Source: Calvatia gigantea (Eukaryota > Basidiomycota > Agaricomycetes > Agaricales > Lycoperdaceae). From it: a stretch of 64,000 nt of DNA. Shown here piece after piece: positions 12,572 to 24,999 of the stretch. Position numbers and translations under genes: made by a program. The notes under the pieces were generated by a model. The model saw only the letters and a list, made by a program, of their open reading frames with translations. It was not told where the DNA came from and did not search any database. The stretch covers positions 806,001 through 870,000 of the forward strand of contig JACAAK010000001.1 in NCBI GenBank assembly GCA_025093985.1. The letters run 5' to 3'. Every line of letters starts with the position of its first letter. Within the stretch, counting starts at the first letter, position 1.

Positions 12572-13057
12572 GGGTGAGATTCTGAGTGTAATTTCTGTTG
12601 GGGATGGTTCCCGGATTTTGTTACAATACAGAGAGGTTGTACTTTCCCTTTTTTCCTTGTCAAGTGTATAACTTCTTGCAAATGCGAGAATTTTACAGGA
12701 GACTTGAGGGGAGGGAAGGTCGTGAATTGAGTTGACAGTTCCTATTTGTGATCGCAATGGCCTCAGACATGTGTGATGAAGGCAACCTATCCTGACACTG
12801 TTCCCTTCAACTTTTCCTCCTCCCCCGTTACCTCTCTATCCGATGTTCTCCGGAATGTTCCCTCAATGCCACCCATGTTTTGCCCCTACGACGAATGGAA
12901 CAGATCTGCACACCCCCGTTCTCTATAGAGACAACATCGATGCAATGAGTTCCATGAGCACTCGGGAGGCCGCCAATATGCCTCATCAAACGCCTCCTGA
13001 GTTTCCCTGCTTGTGCAAATGAACCGTTTTCATTTATTCGATCCATTGGTCTTTCAG
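12572..13057. other. Intergenic, possible 5' exon of the coiled-coil gene
   Basis: A frame from the ATG at about 12843 (MFSGMFPQCHPCFAP...) looks protein-like and stops near 13018, but it does not join in frame to the exon at 13058 by any canonical donor I could find. It may be a real first exon with an unresolved junction. Confidence 0.3.
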
Positions 13058-13783
13058 GGGAGAACGCCGACTTCAGGGTCACACCTCTGGTCGTCGATGC
13101 GACTTGCTCTCGTGCTCTCGCCGTTCAGAGTGCAAGGTTTGTTTCATTTCGTTAAAGGACTGAGGCTCAAGTACTCAACCTCAAACCTTTCCCCTAGATA
13201 AGACGAGACACTCAGGCAGGGTCCTGGCTCAAACGTTGCAAAACTTCAGGAAACGTTGGAGGCAATCATGGACGTACTAGATGAAATACGGGAGATCGAA
13301 AAGTCAAATTCTGACAAGATGGAAGAAGTACTCGCTAAGACTAAGACGATACTCTCTACGGCGGAGACAATGATCCCTAAGATGGAGGCGACAATCTCTA
13401 GGATAGAGAACAACTTCTGCACCTTCAACACCAAATTACTTGCGCTTGGGCATGACATATGGACCGAGGTTCATGAAATTGGTAAGATGTTTGACGAGGT
13501 CGGCTTGCGTCTAGGTGCTCTTCGTGATGACGTAGATGCTCACATTGTCCCTCCCAACGGTGATTGGCAGTTCACTACACACTCTGCTTGCCGTTCCTTA
13601 TTTCCCATTATTGACCGTAAGTAGTGGACGCGGATGTGTTAATACGTTCAATCGGTATCATGGGGAGCAGTGAATGAACATCTCAATGGGCGGAGAAAGG
13701 GTATTACAATTATCCCTACGGTCCCAAAAATAGAAACAATTGCAGTTCCACTCCAACACCCGAACCTCACTGTAAGTCAGTAG
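13058..13783 (+). CDS. Hypothetical coiled-coil protein (5' end unresolved)
   Basis: Three exons fit together: 13058-13136 (ENADFRVTPLVVDATCS), 13216-13616 (a heptad-rich helix from KLQETLEAIMDVLDEIREIEK to ATISRIENNF, then WTEVHEIGKMFDEVGLRLGALRDDVD) and 13668-13783, ending in ITIIPTVPKIETIAVPLQHP. Donor GTAAGT at 13617 is consensus, so the stop just inside that intron is not used. No domain is recognised; the central part is a predicted coiled coil. The true start lies upstream and is not settled. It could be a fragment of a larger gene. Confidence 0.5.
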
Positions 13784-14025
13784 CGTGTCAGTAGCATATC
13801 ATGATAATGTCACGCTCAATTGCAAATATGGCATTGTCTATTTGACAGGGTGTGACGCTGGTGTGACGCGCCAACCTGACTCCTTCCAACTGTGCCTGCG
13901 TTTGAGTTAGGTTTACAATTCCTCGTCTTCCCTTATTATCTGGAATAAAGGCGCTAGGGGAATAAATAAAAAAGACAAGACAACGACATAAATAAAATCC
14001 ACCCAAGAGAACTCAGTTCACATAT

Positions 14026-17000
14026 ATGCAAATGGCAGATTCGGCGACTTTGAGCGTTACGATGCTTGGTGCTGGTCAGGAGGTTGGACGGTCGTGTTGT
14101 GTACTGCAGTACCGCGGCAAGACAATTGTTTGCGATACCGGTGTGCACCCAGCGTATAGTGGTATGGCGTCTCTGCCATTTATTGATGATTTGGATTGGA
14201 GCAGTGTGGATGCCGTTCTTATCACTCAGTGAGTTATCTTGTGAGGGATGTGTTTGGAATATTGAGCTTTCTGTGTTAGCTTTCATTTGGACCATGCTGC
14301 GGCGTTGACGTATATTACCGAAAAAGTGCGTGTTCCCTCTTTTGTCCCGAGTAGAATGTTTATCGAGTGCTCCTTTAGACGAACTTCAAGGATGGAAAGG
14401 GAAAAGTGTACATGACCCATCCGACAAAAGCCGTTCACAAATTCATGATGCAAGACTTTGTGCGGACGAGGTGGGTTTTCTGTTTTTTTTTGTTCCTCTA
14501 AGTCCCGCATTCACATGAATCCCATAGCTCATCGTCCTCAGACGCACTCTTCTCCCCCCTCGACATGCAGATGTCACTAGCCTCCATCATACCTGTCTCC
14601 GCCCACCAGTTAATCACTGTGTGTCCCGGTGTCTCTTTTATCCCTTACCACGCCGGGCACGTCCTCGGCGCATGCATGTTCCTCATCGACATCGCTGGAC
14701 TCAGAATTCTCTACACAGGCGACTACTCACGAGAAGAAGATCGCCACCTAGTCAAAGCTGAACTCCCACCTATCCGCCCAGACGTTCTTATCGTAGAAAG
14801 TACCTACGGCGTACACACCAGTGAAAGTCGAGAAGAAAAAGAGCTACGGTTTACTACGTTGGTGCATTCAATTATCCGACGTGGTGGGCACGTCTTGTTG
14901 CCGACCTTTGCGCTTGGAAGAGCGCAGGAGTTGCTGTTGATTCTGGATGAGTATTGGAAGAAGCATCCAGATTTGCATAATGTGCCGATTTATTATGCGT
15001 CAGGATTGGCGAGGAAGTGTATGGCGGTTTATCAGACGTATATTCATACAATGAATGCGAATATTCGGTCGAGGTTCGCTAGGCGGGACAACCCTTTCGT
15101 CTTCAAGTAAGTCCAAATTCTACCTCGGTCTCACGTATATTAACATGCATCACAGACATATCTCCAATGTCCCACAGACGAGAGGCTGGGAGAAGAAGAT
15201 TGCCGATGGACCTCCTTGCGTCGTACTAGCCAGTCCAGGTTTCATGCAAGTTGGACCAAGCCGTGAACTTTTCGAACTCTGGGCTCCCGACGCTCGCAAC
15301 GGTCTCATTATCACGGGTTACTCAATCGAAGGGACTCTGGCTAGGGTGAGTTTGGTGGTCTCTCAGGACATTTTGTCTGTTCTCGGTTTTGTGTATATAT
15401 CATGTACTGCAATGGACATGTTTTCTTCCGCCCTTCCCTGTCCGATGCGAGCTCTATCTATCTATCTGAGTGTATGTGAAAGCTCATACGCTATTGCTTC
15501 TCACTCTTTAGGACATCATGACGGAGCCGGAGGAGTTTACTTCACTCAAAGGGAATACGATTGCCAGACGGATATCCGTAGACGAAATTTCGTTCAGCGC
15601 GCATGTGGACTACGCACAGAATTCGGAGTTTATTGAGCAAGTTAAGGCACAACACGTCGTACGTCTCCCCGGTTGCTTTGCGATCTATAGGTGCCCGCTC
15701 ATGGTTTGATCTATCTCAGGTCTTGGTGCATGGTGAATCGACCGGCATGGGCCGTCTAAAAGCGGCGATGCAATCTCGGTTCAAGGAGAGAGACGAAGAT
15801 GTCAAGATTCATACGCCGAGGAATCTTGAGACGCTGAATTTATCCTTTAGAGGAGAACGTGTTGCTAAGGTTCGGTTCCTACTTCTTCATGTCCATATGT
15901 CCAAATTACTCAACGCCGGCTTAACAACCTATATCACTTTGCGCCTGGTTTATTTATATCACCCCCACCCAACACGGACTTCTTTTTTTTTTTTCTTGAT
16001 ATGGTCAGGCTATAGGAACATTGGCCGATAAAGCCCCGCAGACGAATGACGTTGTTTCCGGGTTGTTGGTTGCGAAAGATTATTCGTATACGCTCCTCGA
16101 TCCGAGGGATTTGAGGGACTTTACGGGATTGACGACATGTTCGTTGACTCAGAGGCAAAAGATCGTGTTGGGCGTCGGTTGGGAACTTGTGAGGTGGCAT
16201 TTAGAGGGGATGTTTGGGAAAGTGGAGGACGGGTTGGATAAAGACGGTGTTCCCACAATGCGGGTACGTTTCCGTTTGATGATGATTTTGATGATTTTGA
16301 TGATTTTGATGTGTTGATCTGCCGATGTGTATGCAGGTTATGGGCGTGGTGGATGTGAAACACACACAAGAACATGAATTGACCTTGGATGTGGGAGTCA
16401 AGCTCAAGCAGTGATATGATCGCGGACTCGACATTGGCGCTTATTACGGGGATTGATAAGAGCCCGGCATCCGTGAAACGTGCGTTGTCATTCTTGTGTT
16501 TTTACTTGTGGTGCAGAATGCAGTGCTGATTTACACCTGCCTTGTCAAACTATTTCTTGCATTCGACCGGCTAATCAACACACTACGCTTTCGGGATTCT
16601 TGCGAATTTTTAGTAACGACACATAAACACTCCCATGAACATATTCATAAACATAACCATCCACATGCCAATACGGAAGGAGAGTTGGCATCAATGACGC
16701 GGGTTCAGCGGCTTGCGATGTTTCTTGAAGCTCATTTCGGTGAAGTCGAGTTTCACCAGCCGGATGAAGAAGGCTCGGATGCAGAAGAGAGAGAACAAGG
16801 TGAGAGGAGTGATGAGGAGCCATCGTTGTTGGTGAGGCTCGATGAAGCAGATGCAAGAATTGATTTGATTTCATTGGTAAGTCTGGGGATCATCACGAAC
16901 AGGAAGGATGATCTTGATTGATGGATTTTTTTTGTCTCGTTTTCCCGGCTTCATTGTACCCGTGGTGGCTTATTTTGTTGATTCGTTGACCGGCTTGTCG

Positions 17001-17314
17001 GTTGGACTTGGGCGCTGGTTGGTTATTTTTGGTTTTTTTTCTTCTTTTGGCAGGCGGTGACAAGTTCGAGTGAGGGACTCAAGAGAAGAGTGGAGGCAGT
17101 TTTGGATATGGCGGTGACTACGGTTAGTTCATTGAGTGAAGCGTTTACCTCGGGAGCTCCACTCGCAAATGAAGATTCGGGGTTGGCACAAGGGGAAGAT
17201 TCGGAGAAGGTCGTAGATAATAAGGAGATGAGCGCCAGGGCTGAAGGGGTTCCTGGAGACGAGGACAAGTCTGTGAAAAATGGCAGTCAGACTGAGATGA
17301 GTATGGTTGTGTAG
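14026..17314 (+). CDS. YSH1: CPSF73/Ysh1-type pre-mRNA 3'-end endonuclease (one apparent frameshift)
   Basis: Nuclease of the cleavage and polyadenylation complex, which cuts pre-mRNA before poly(A) addition. About 12 exons are recognised. The metallo-beta-lactamase core has the [10 protein letters not shown] zinc motif made by joining the first two exons, [23 protein letters not shown] and ESTYGVH. The beta-CASP part has [51 protein letters not shown] and HGE. A CPSF73-100_C region follows. At about 16391 one extra base breaks the frame: the reading ELTLD must shift to [18 protein letters not shown], otherwise the protein ends at a TGA 16 bases on. Downstream exons (to 17314) stay clearly coding. 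The C-terminal part carries a His-rich run. ATG at 14032 is an equally good start. Confidence 0.9.
16277..16311 (+). repeat. Short tandem repeat in a CPSF73 intron
   Basis: The 9-base unit GATGATTTT (with variants) repeats about four times within the intron that ends just before the exon GTTATGGGC. It is a simple microsatellite. Confidence 0.8.
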
Positions 17315-17445
17315 GTGCAGGTGCTTTTGGGGTTGTGACCTTTTGGGATGATAGAAATAGTAAACAGATTGGATTCATTGATACAATAGTCCCTTCTGAG
17401 AATGGTACATTCATCGTACAATAGTCGTCCAAGCTCGTTACAAAG

Positions 17446-18091
17446 TCAGATCATTAAGAGATATACAAGTTCTGTGGGTATATCAAGGGATTGAAAGGAG
17501 TCGGGTCTCCAGGGTGCATGATGAGGATAGCGATCAAGTCTGAGCGATACTGGAATGAAATGAAATGAGATGCAGGACATTAAGGGCTGGAAAATAATAA
17601 CACACCTCCATTGTGATGATGTTACGCCGGGTCTCCATCTCCACTTCTCGCGGTAGCAAAGACGCCGTCTGACCTTGCGTATTTGGACGGAGATAGTAGT
17701 CATTAGAGCTGTTTCAAGTAGCGAGACAGCGCATGCGGTGATCATTGCCCATTCTCGGTCGTTAGGTGCCGAATGTAAGTGCCCATTAAACAGCAAGACA
17801 GTGTAGACCACGATCACGCCCGTCGCGGCTCCCCAGAGCAGACTTGCGAAAGCATAGACAGCCAGGATTGCTCTTGAGAATACGCGGAGGGAGCCATTAG
17901 TGACGTCTTCGGTGTTGGAGAGAAGGACGAGTGTGGCGTGGATGCCAAAGGAGGTGATGAATGCTGCTGGGATGATCCAGAGTACAGGAGAAACGCTGAT
18001 GATGAATGCTGTCAATAGCGAGCATGAAGGTGGCTGATAGAACGGAGGCGCAGAGGAGAGGCAAGAGGGGAAATGGGAGAGAGACGTTCAT
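17446..18091 (-). CDS. Hypothetical multi-span membrane protein (possible frameshift)
   Basis: Starts at ATG 18091 with MNVSLPFPLLPLLCAS and continues hydrophobic in LSATFMLA. The next segment, LTAFIISVSPVLWIIPAAF, is read in the neighbouring frame, so either one base is extra near 18016 or a short intron (GT at 18085, AG before CCACCTTC) removes most of the first segment. Two further hydrophobic pairs follow (AVYAFASLLWGAATGVIVVYTVLLF and ITACAVSLLETALMTTIS). Splicing near 17600 would shorten the C-terminus to about 17540. Three or four membrane spans are expected. It resembles small membrane proteins common in Agaricomycetes, function unknown. It is convergent with CPSF73 (131 bases) and divergent from the Ctf4 gene (210 bases). 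Confidence 0.6.
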
Positions 18092-18301
18092 GGCATGGGA
18101 GAGACGCTGGGACGAGAGATAGATGGACAGTCCACTTGCTACTTATTATATATTTCACTTGTGGGCTTACTGGAAACAACATCAGGTTCATCAACCGGCC
18201 GGTGTTAGAGTCTATTAATAGCGCAGCGCTAATCGGTGAACGTGTCACGGTCGCGTTACGTCACCTCGCTGCTGAGGCCTCGACGCGACTCTCCTTACGC
18301 C
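18092..18301. promoter_or_regulatory. Putative bidirectional promoter (membrane protein / Ctf4)
   Basis: Only about 210 bases separate the two divergent start codons, so promoter elements must be shared or tightly packed. A short TATTATATATTT stretch at about 18145 is a possible TATA-like element. No defined factor site was recognised. Confidence 0.35.
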
Positions 18302-21300
18302 ATGTCCAAGAGTAATGTCTCCTCAAACCCCGCACATCCCGATGGCTATACGTGTCTTACATACTCTCCAGATGGCTCGTAAGTTCATTCACTCCTGGCA
18401 GCCTCGCCCTCACTAATGAATGCAACAACAAAAACAACAACAACAGCTACATCTACACTGGAGGCACAGACTATCTTGTGCGAATATGGTCCATAGACAA
18501 CAATGGAATGAACGAACCCGAATCTGCAACAGATGCAGAACATGAAATCACTTCGCTTGCTGCTTCCGTGCGTTTCCAAGATCTTTGTTGGCTTGTGTGA
18601 TCTCTTACCGCTACCACTTCAGCATGATTTCTGGCTTTCCGCAAGTGATGATTTGGTCAGGAGATACGTCAAACATGGAAGCCAGCTTGCACGGCTTTGT
18701 GACAAATGCGAATGGAGTCCGCGTACGCTCCGTTGCCATTGATCCCAGAGGTAAAAAGATCGCCGTTGCTTCAGAGTGGGTTTTTCCATTGTTACCCTAT
18801 TCTCCTGCTATGAACTGTCCAATCCCAGTGAACTGTTCATCAAAGTGATCGACGCGGAGGACCATTCGGTAGTACAGAGACTAGAAGGTCACAACAAAGG
18901 TGTTCGGCGAGTGTCATGGGACCCTACGAGCACTTATTTGGTACCTTGTCAACAGCCTTTCCTAGTAGCTTCGGTGCTAAAAAAACTTCGCAGACATCTT
19001 GTGGCTCTGACGGCAAAATTGTCGTCTGGGATATGACGACAGAACAACCTAAACTTGAAAAGGTCATTGACGGAGTCATCCCCTCAGTCGCTGATCAAGA
19101 GTATGTTTTCTTGTTCTCAAATTCATATCACAGGCTCATGTTTCTGCAGGTCGACTGAATTCCTCCACGATTGCTCCGTTGTGTGGCATCCTTCCGGCCA
19201 ACACTTTTACACTGCTTCTCGAACCCATGGTAATTCTCCACGTCGATGCATCAAGGGCTTTGAGGGTCTGATATGCCCCCGTTACAGAGATTGTTACAGT
19301 AACCAAATCTGATTGGGCCAAGGGTTCAGCATTCACCGACAAAGATGTCACCGGCGCAGTAACTGCACTTGCCATCTCACCCAACGGCGTCTATCTCGCT
19401 TCGGCCTCCCAGTCGCATATCTATATTTGGTCAACACAAACCCGGCGTGTTATTACTCAGTAACGTTCATCCTATCATTTGTGGCGCTTCAACTCATAAG
19501 CGATTTTATTCTAGGCATGCGGCCAATCAGAGCGGAGCTATCGTCACATCCCTCGCATGGTGTCCGAGAAAAAATCACCTGGCATGGACGGATAATAATG
19601 GCGAATTCTTTCAGTGGACCAAACCAATATCAGATTCTCAGCCTGATCCCGTCAAGAAAAACAGTGTTACAAACAACCCGACCACTGTCAATGTCAAACC
19701 AAAGGCAGGATTGGACCTCTTCGGAGAGGAGCCAACAGACCCTGGAGTGGGAGCAGAAGATGAAAACCGTGATGTCGATGTGGACGCCGAGGAGGACTAC
19801 GCCAACTGGATAGTTGATGACCTCGGAGACGGAATGCAAGATGAGGCCCCCGTAAACGCGAAACTTAATGATGGATTCGTTAAAGAGATGGGTAAATTTT
19901 CTCCCCCCCCTTTTTCTAGATTAGCTGAAACATGAGAATAACGCAGTCAGCATCACGAAGGCGCAACCACCCTTCCAACCTGGATCAACGCCGGTGGAAA
20001 ATAAGAGGTGTTTCTTGGGTAGGCAGTTCTCCACGCTATTCCAGAGCATTGGGAAGCTTATTCTTCTTTGGGTTTGTTCGAACACAGCATACAATCTTAT
20101 CGGCGTGATTGAAGTAACAGATCAAGACACGCATCATATCGTCAACATCGATTTTTTTGACCGTTCAACTAGAAAAAGTTTCCACTTCACGGATAATTTT
20201 AAACATAATCTAGGTTACCTTGGTGAGTCTATCATGGCTGAAATTTCCCAGAGTATATTGACCACGTTGATGTTCCCCGTTTATCTCACTCTGTTCATTA
20301 TCAAGGTGAACGAGGGGCCGTGTTTGCATGTCCACCAGAAGGCGAACATCCGGCGCAAGTACTATATAAACCCTACGGCACATGGACATCACAAAAAGAG
20401 TGGGCGTATCAACTCAAGCGCAAAGATTCGCGGATCTTGGGCGTCGCAGCTGGAGGGTTGCCACCTTCATCCAGCATTCGGGAAACAACAGATAGCGATT
20501 TGCAGGGGTACGGAGACGTTGTGATCGCAACTACCGAAGGTGATTTGACTTTTCTGAGTGGGACGGGGAGGGAGAGGAGGATTATGGGTCTAGGGGCGGA
20601 TTTTGTTTCGATGGTCGCTGGTCCCGAGTGGGTGTTTGTGGTGTACAGGGCGGGGTCGACAACAATTGATGGTGAGTAATGCGATTGATTCTTCCCCTTC
20701 GATTTGTTATGATGGTTGAATGTCGTGATGCTCATATTTTGATGTTTTGATGTTACCAAGGATCCCAGAACTTGTCTTACTGCATCATCAACTTTGATGA
20801 CTTTAGTGTGAAGCAGCGAGATATTTTGCCGTTGCCCAAAGGTTACACGTTGAAATGGATTGGGCTAACAGACCAAGGCGTATGTGTCTTCCCTTCCCAC
20901 TCCCCCCTTCCGTTAATTATGAACTTTTATTTAGGCACCCGCAGTATATGATACAACAGGTTGTGTCCATGTTCTGACAAAGTTCAGAATTCCACATCAT
21001 GCTTCGTGGGCGCGGGTCCTTGACACGAATCTCCTAGAGCGGAAACAGGGTAAGGATGAATCGTATTGGCCTGTTGGGATCAGTGGGAATACGCTTCACT
21101 GTTTGATTCTCAAGGTTTGTATCCAGGGCAATTTTCTTGGCTTTTGATTTCGATGACTAACTGTCACTTAGGGAAGGCAAGAACATCCTGGATTCCCAAG
21201 GCCTCTAATTCAGGAGCTACCTATCACCTTCCCGTTCAGATGGGATGATCCCAAAGAAGAATTGTATGTGCAAGCTCATCCCCACTCGAAGACAACTCTT

Positions 21301-22614
21301 GAATTGAATTGGGAATTGATCGAACAGGGTTGAACGTCAACTACTTCACGTTCACACAGCACTTGATGCCCTCTCCGAAGAGTTGACAACAGAGGAAATA
21401 ACGACTCGCGAACGTGCGGTCGATAAAGAACTCATCTTCCTCGTCCAAGCTGCGTGCAAAAACGACAACCCCGCACGCGCTATCGAACTTACGAAACTCC
21501 TACATTACCTCCCTTCATTCGATGCCGCTATTAAAATTGCTGGATTTTATCACCTTGTTGGCCTGCAAGAGAAATTAAAGGCGCTGAAGAATGAGAGGGA
21601 AGAAGCTGAGGATCGGTTGGAGGTGCTAAGACAAAAGAGAAAGAGATGGTTGAAGACAAATAACGTTCCGAGGGAGATTGCTTATATGGGTCCGATGGGT
21701 GCTAACGGCCATGGCGGAACGAGGTATGATCCACTGGGAGATACGAGGCCACCGCCAGCGATCGAAAGACCTGGAATGTCGCGTGTCAAGATGCCCGTGG
21801 TGGAACGAACGAGATTCAGCTCGGCTGCGCCCCAACTACCACTCCCCCCTCCCGTTGCCACGAATGAAGCAGCAGAGTCGCAGAACGGTATCACGCGCAG
21901 TCCAAGTCCTGCACCTTGGGACGAGCCTGGGGCGTCTACGTCTTCACCCGCCATGGGGACGACGACACAAAAGAGAAAACGGGATGAGATGGATGATTCG
22001 GGCGTTAGTCAGTCTTCGGATGTGTCAACCATGCCCCCTCCCCCAAAACAGAGTACGTCTTTTTAAACTCCCCTGCTTTTCCGTTTGTTCCGTTGATAAC
22101 CTAAACCCATTCTATAGAAGCAAACCCTTTTGCACGAAAACAAACTACGTCCGACTCTCGAAATCCCTTCACATCACGTGGCAAAACCTCTAACTCAAAT
22201 ACTACGACAAATGGTGGAGTCAGTGCTCGAGGGTCGATCCAGAAGAGTGATAGCTTCTTTGATAAAGTCGAGGCTGCTGAATCGTCTTCCAGTAAAAAGT
22301 CAAAGAAGCCGCTCAAGACGTCCAAAGACAAGTCCAAGGATAAGGACTCGTCCTCAGCTGGTGTTTCAAGGCAGGCGACGTTGTTTGGTATGATGCCGCG
22401 TGCATTCCAGACGTCGCAGGCCCCAAAGAAGGATAGTGAAGAAAAGAACAAAGAGAACGAGGGCGATGAAAGCGGGATTGGCGAAGAAACACAGGAATTG
22501 TTGAGCAGTTATCCAGATACAATGGACACTGATGCTGGTGATAATCAGATGACATTGATGGATAGTCGGGAGTTGGAGGAGACACAGACGGAAGAGGAGT
22601 CTCAGCTGGCGTGA
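18302..22614 (+). CDS. Ctf4/Mcl1/AND-1 replisome adaptor (one apparent frameshift)
   Basis: Links the CMG helicase to polymerase alpha at replication forks and in sister-chromatid cohesion. About 16 exons. The N-terminal WD40 propeller includes [80 protein letters not shown] and [14 protein letters not shown]. An acidic linker follows ([19 protein letters not shown]). The SepB/Mcl1_mid propeller runs from [13 protein letters not shown] to [13 protein letters not shown], and a helical C-terminal bundle contains [18 protein letters not shown]. The tail is disordered and Lys/Ser-rich with RQATLFGMM. One extra base near 18689 separates [14 protein letters not shown] from [15 protein letters not shown]. 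All other joins are in frame. Confidence 0.9.
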
Positions 22615-23088
22615 TGGTACTTGCATGTTTTTGCTTTGCCTTGAGATTTTGTCCTTGACCTTGGTTCCCAATTGCGGATATCTAACTTTAGGATCTCTGC
22701 CCGTAGAAACGCGCCTTGTGATACCCTCATGGATTGTTATTTGTGTACTTGTAAGTCCAGCAGGCCACAGAACTTCAGTCAAAAATACTTCATACATTAT
22801 GGTGAAGCAAATATTCTCCACCCTCTCAAGACTGTAATTACTCTGACCAAGCCACCCAAATTAGCCAGTTGCGCTCACGTGTAAGATCTCGTTGACGCAT
22901 CATTTCAAGAAAGTGCCTTTCCAGCAGGAGTACAGAAGGAGTCCCACCCAATACGAGGCAAGTAAAAATAGCCATGTAAGAGGTTGAAGCTACTACTGAG
23001 GCATGTAGAAATGTAATATGGTACAGATTATTACAGCTAATCCTTGGCAGTTCTTTCATCCCCAAAATCTTGTCCCTGGACTTTTCCT
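22615..23088. other. Convergent intergenic region
   Basis: Spacer between the 3' ends of the Ctf4 gene and the alpha-galactosidase gene. Only short frames are present and no terminator element could be identified. Confidence 0.4.
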
Positions 23089-24999
23089 TCAGACTCTGGT
23101 AATCAAGTAGGCAACGGTATCATGAGCCGCAACGCTGACGGTGAAAGTGGAGCTCGCGGTGAAGGTACCACTCAGGTCGGTACCAGTCCACATATCGTGG
23201 ATTTTGAAGTTTCCAGATGTACCCAAGCCAGGAACGTTCGAGAAAACAAATTTCTTGCTCGCAGTGGCCGAGCCAGTGTTCATGATGAAGACGTGTGTGC
23301 CCTTGGACGATGCTCCGGAGTAGTATTCTGGGGGTGACGTGGTGGGCGCGCCAGAAAAGGCTGTGAATGGCTTGGCAGGAGTTCCAACGGTTGCATCTTG
23401 ATGGAAAGCGAGGAGCTCCTTGTTGGTGATGACCGCAACTTCTTGGCTGCTAAGCTGCCCAAGCTATAACGGAGTGTTACCATGAATAATGACCGAAGAA
23501 TCACTTCGAGATCTTACATCGGTACCGCTATAAGACCCTGGTTAACAAAAAGATCTCAAAGATCGGCACGACTACTCACAGTAAAATCGGGCTCTTGAAG
23601 GCTGACCACATAGCAAAGTGGGTGCGTTCTTCCTGGATCGTCAAATTGCCGTTACCTGCGTGAAAGTCGGAGCATGAACAAGAGATGAAACTAAACCCGA
23701 TTCTTGAGCGTACCGATTTCCATCATGTCCATATCATTGTGGGCGAAGAAATTGATCGTATCCAGATGAGCAACGTTGGTTCGGATAATAGTCATGAAGT
23801 AAGACCATGTCGGGCTGTGTTAAGATAAGTAAGGCTTAAGTCTAGTATTTGGTAGCGATGAATTGTACCTTGAATCTCCCAACATTCTCCAAGAATGACC
23901 CTGGAGAAAAGTGAACCTTTTAACCACAATTAGTTAAATCAAAGCGTACCACCCGAGCACCCCAAGTCCATACATTAGCTTGTCCCCAGATGCAGATGTC
24001 CAACTGGATTGGGCGTGATACAGTAGCGAGAGCCGCCCTGGGAACAATCGTCAACCATGCCCCCCAACAAGGGGCCGAGTAAACTCACGTCATCTGACGG
24101 TAACGAATACCGGAATTCGAGTTGCTATTATAACATTTTAGAAGCGACTGCAAAAAAATAAAATAGCTACTTACTACCAGTCACCGCCTGGGGGAGTCTT
24201 TCATAGAATGCGTTGAGGTCCAATATATTACTAAGTGAATTCAACGACTTACTGCGCTGTCGGTCCAGTTGCTTGGAACGTTGCAATTGTCTGATCACCT
24301 GCATCAGAATTGACTCTGTGTTTTTAGCCGCACTACACTAACCGTATTTCAAGTAGTCAATCCCCCAACCGGCAAAGGTCTGCGCGTCAGTGGTTTCCCT
24401 GCCAAGAGAAGCAGGGAACCCAGCGCAAGTGGCAGTCCCAGCGTCACTGTCAAGCACGAGTGGGCCAAACTATCTGTGACGATTCGACGATATTCACCTG
24501 TAGATGCCTATTTTTAGACCAAGATTATGGACCTGTGTAGCGACACCACTGATTCCGTTGGGGAACTTGGCAGGGTCGGGGACAATTCTCCCAGAGCTGT
24601 CACGGGTCCTCAAAGACCAGCAGTCCTGTTGACTTGGTTAACACGGAAGTGCTTTACAGAACATAAAGACCTACGTCGATGTTGACATACTGATATCCTG
24701 CAGCCTTGAGTCCTAAGGAAACGAATTGGTTGGCAGCGGCGAGAACCTTGGCTTCATTGATGTCTGGCAACGGTTCTGCGTCAAACAACTTGAAGAGATT
24801 GGGAATATTAAGACTGACCACAGCGGTACGCATTCCAGGTGTTCCATCTGGAGATTGTGCTAAGCTCGAACGGCTAAGAAAACTTAGAACGGACACACCC
24901 TAAAGCAGGAAGCCTTCCCGTCTGGTTGGAAGGTGGGGTTGTTGGTGCTTGGGCAAACGCGATAGAAGTAATGGCTAGAATCACTGATAAGACGCCCAT
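23089..24999 (-). CDS. Secreted GH27 alpha-galactosidase
   Basis: Hydrolyses terminal alpha-galactosyl residues from galactomannans and raffinose-type sugars outside the cell. A signal peptide ([16 protein letters not shown]) is followed, across about ten short introns, by the GH27 core: [59 protein letters not shown] with the nucleophile Asp, then [69 protein letters not shown] and FKSPILL. A beta-rich C-terminal domain ends in [13 protein letters not shown]. Many cysteines and all recognised active-site motifs are intact. Exon joins at the KYDNC and WYNSN positions need the donor choices given here. Confidence 0.9.

Noticed and set aside
16385..16420. A 21-base GT-AG intron (GTGGGAGTC to AAGCAG) in CPSF73
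   Set aside because: It is far too short and its removal brings a TGA into frame, so it does not repair the break.
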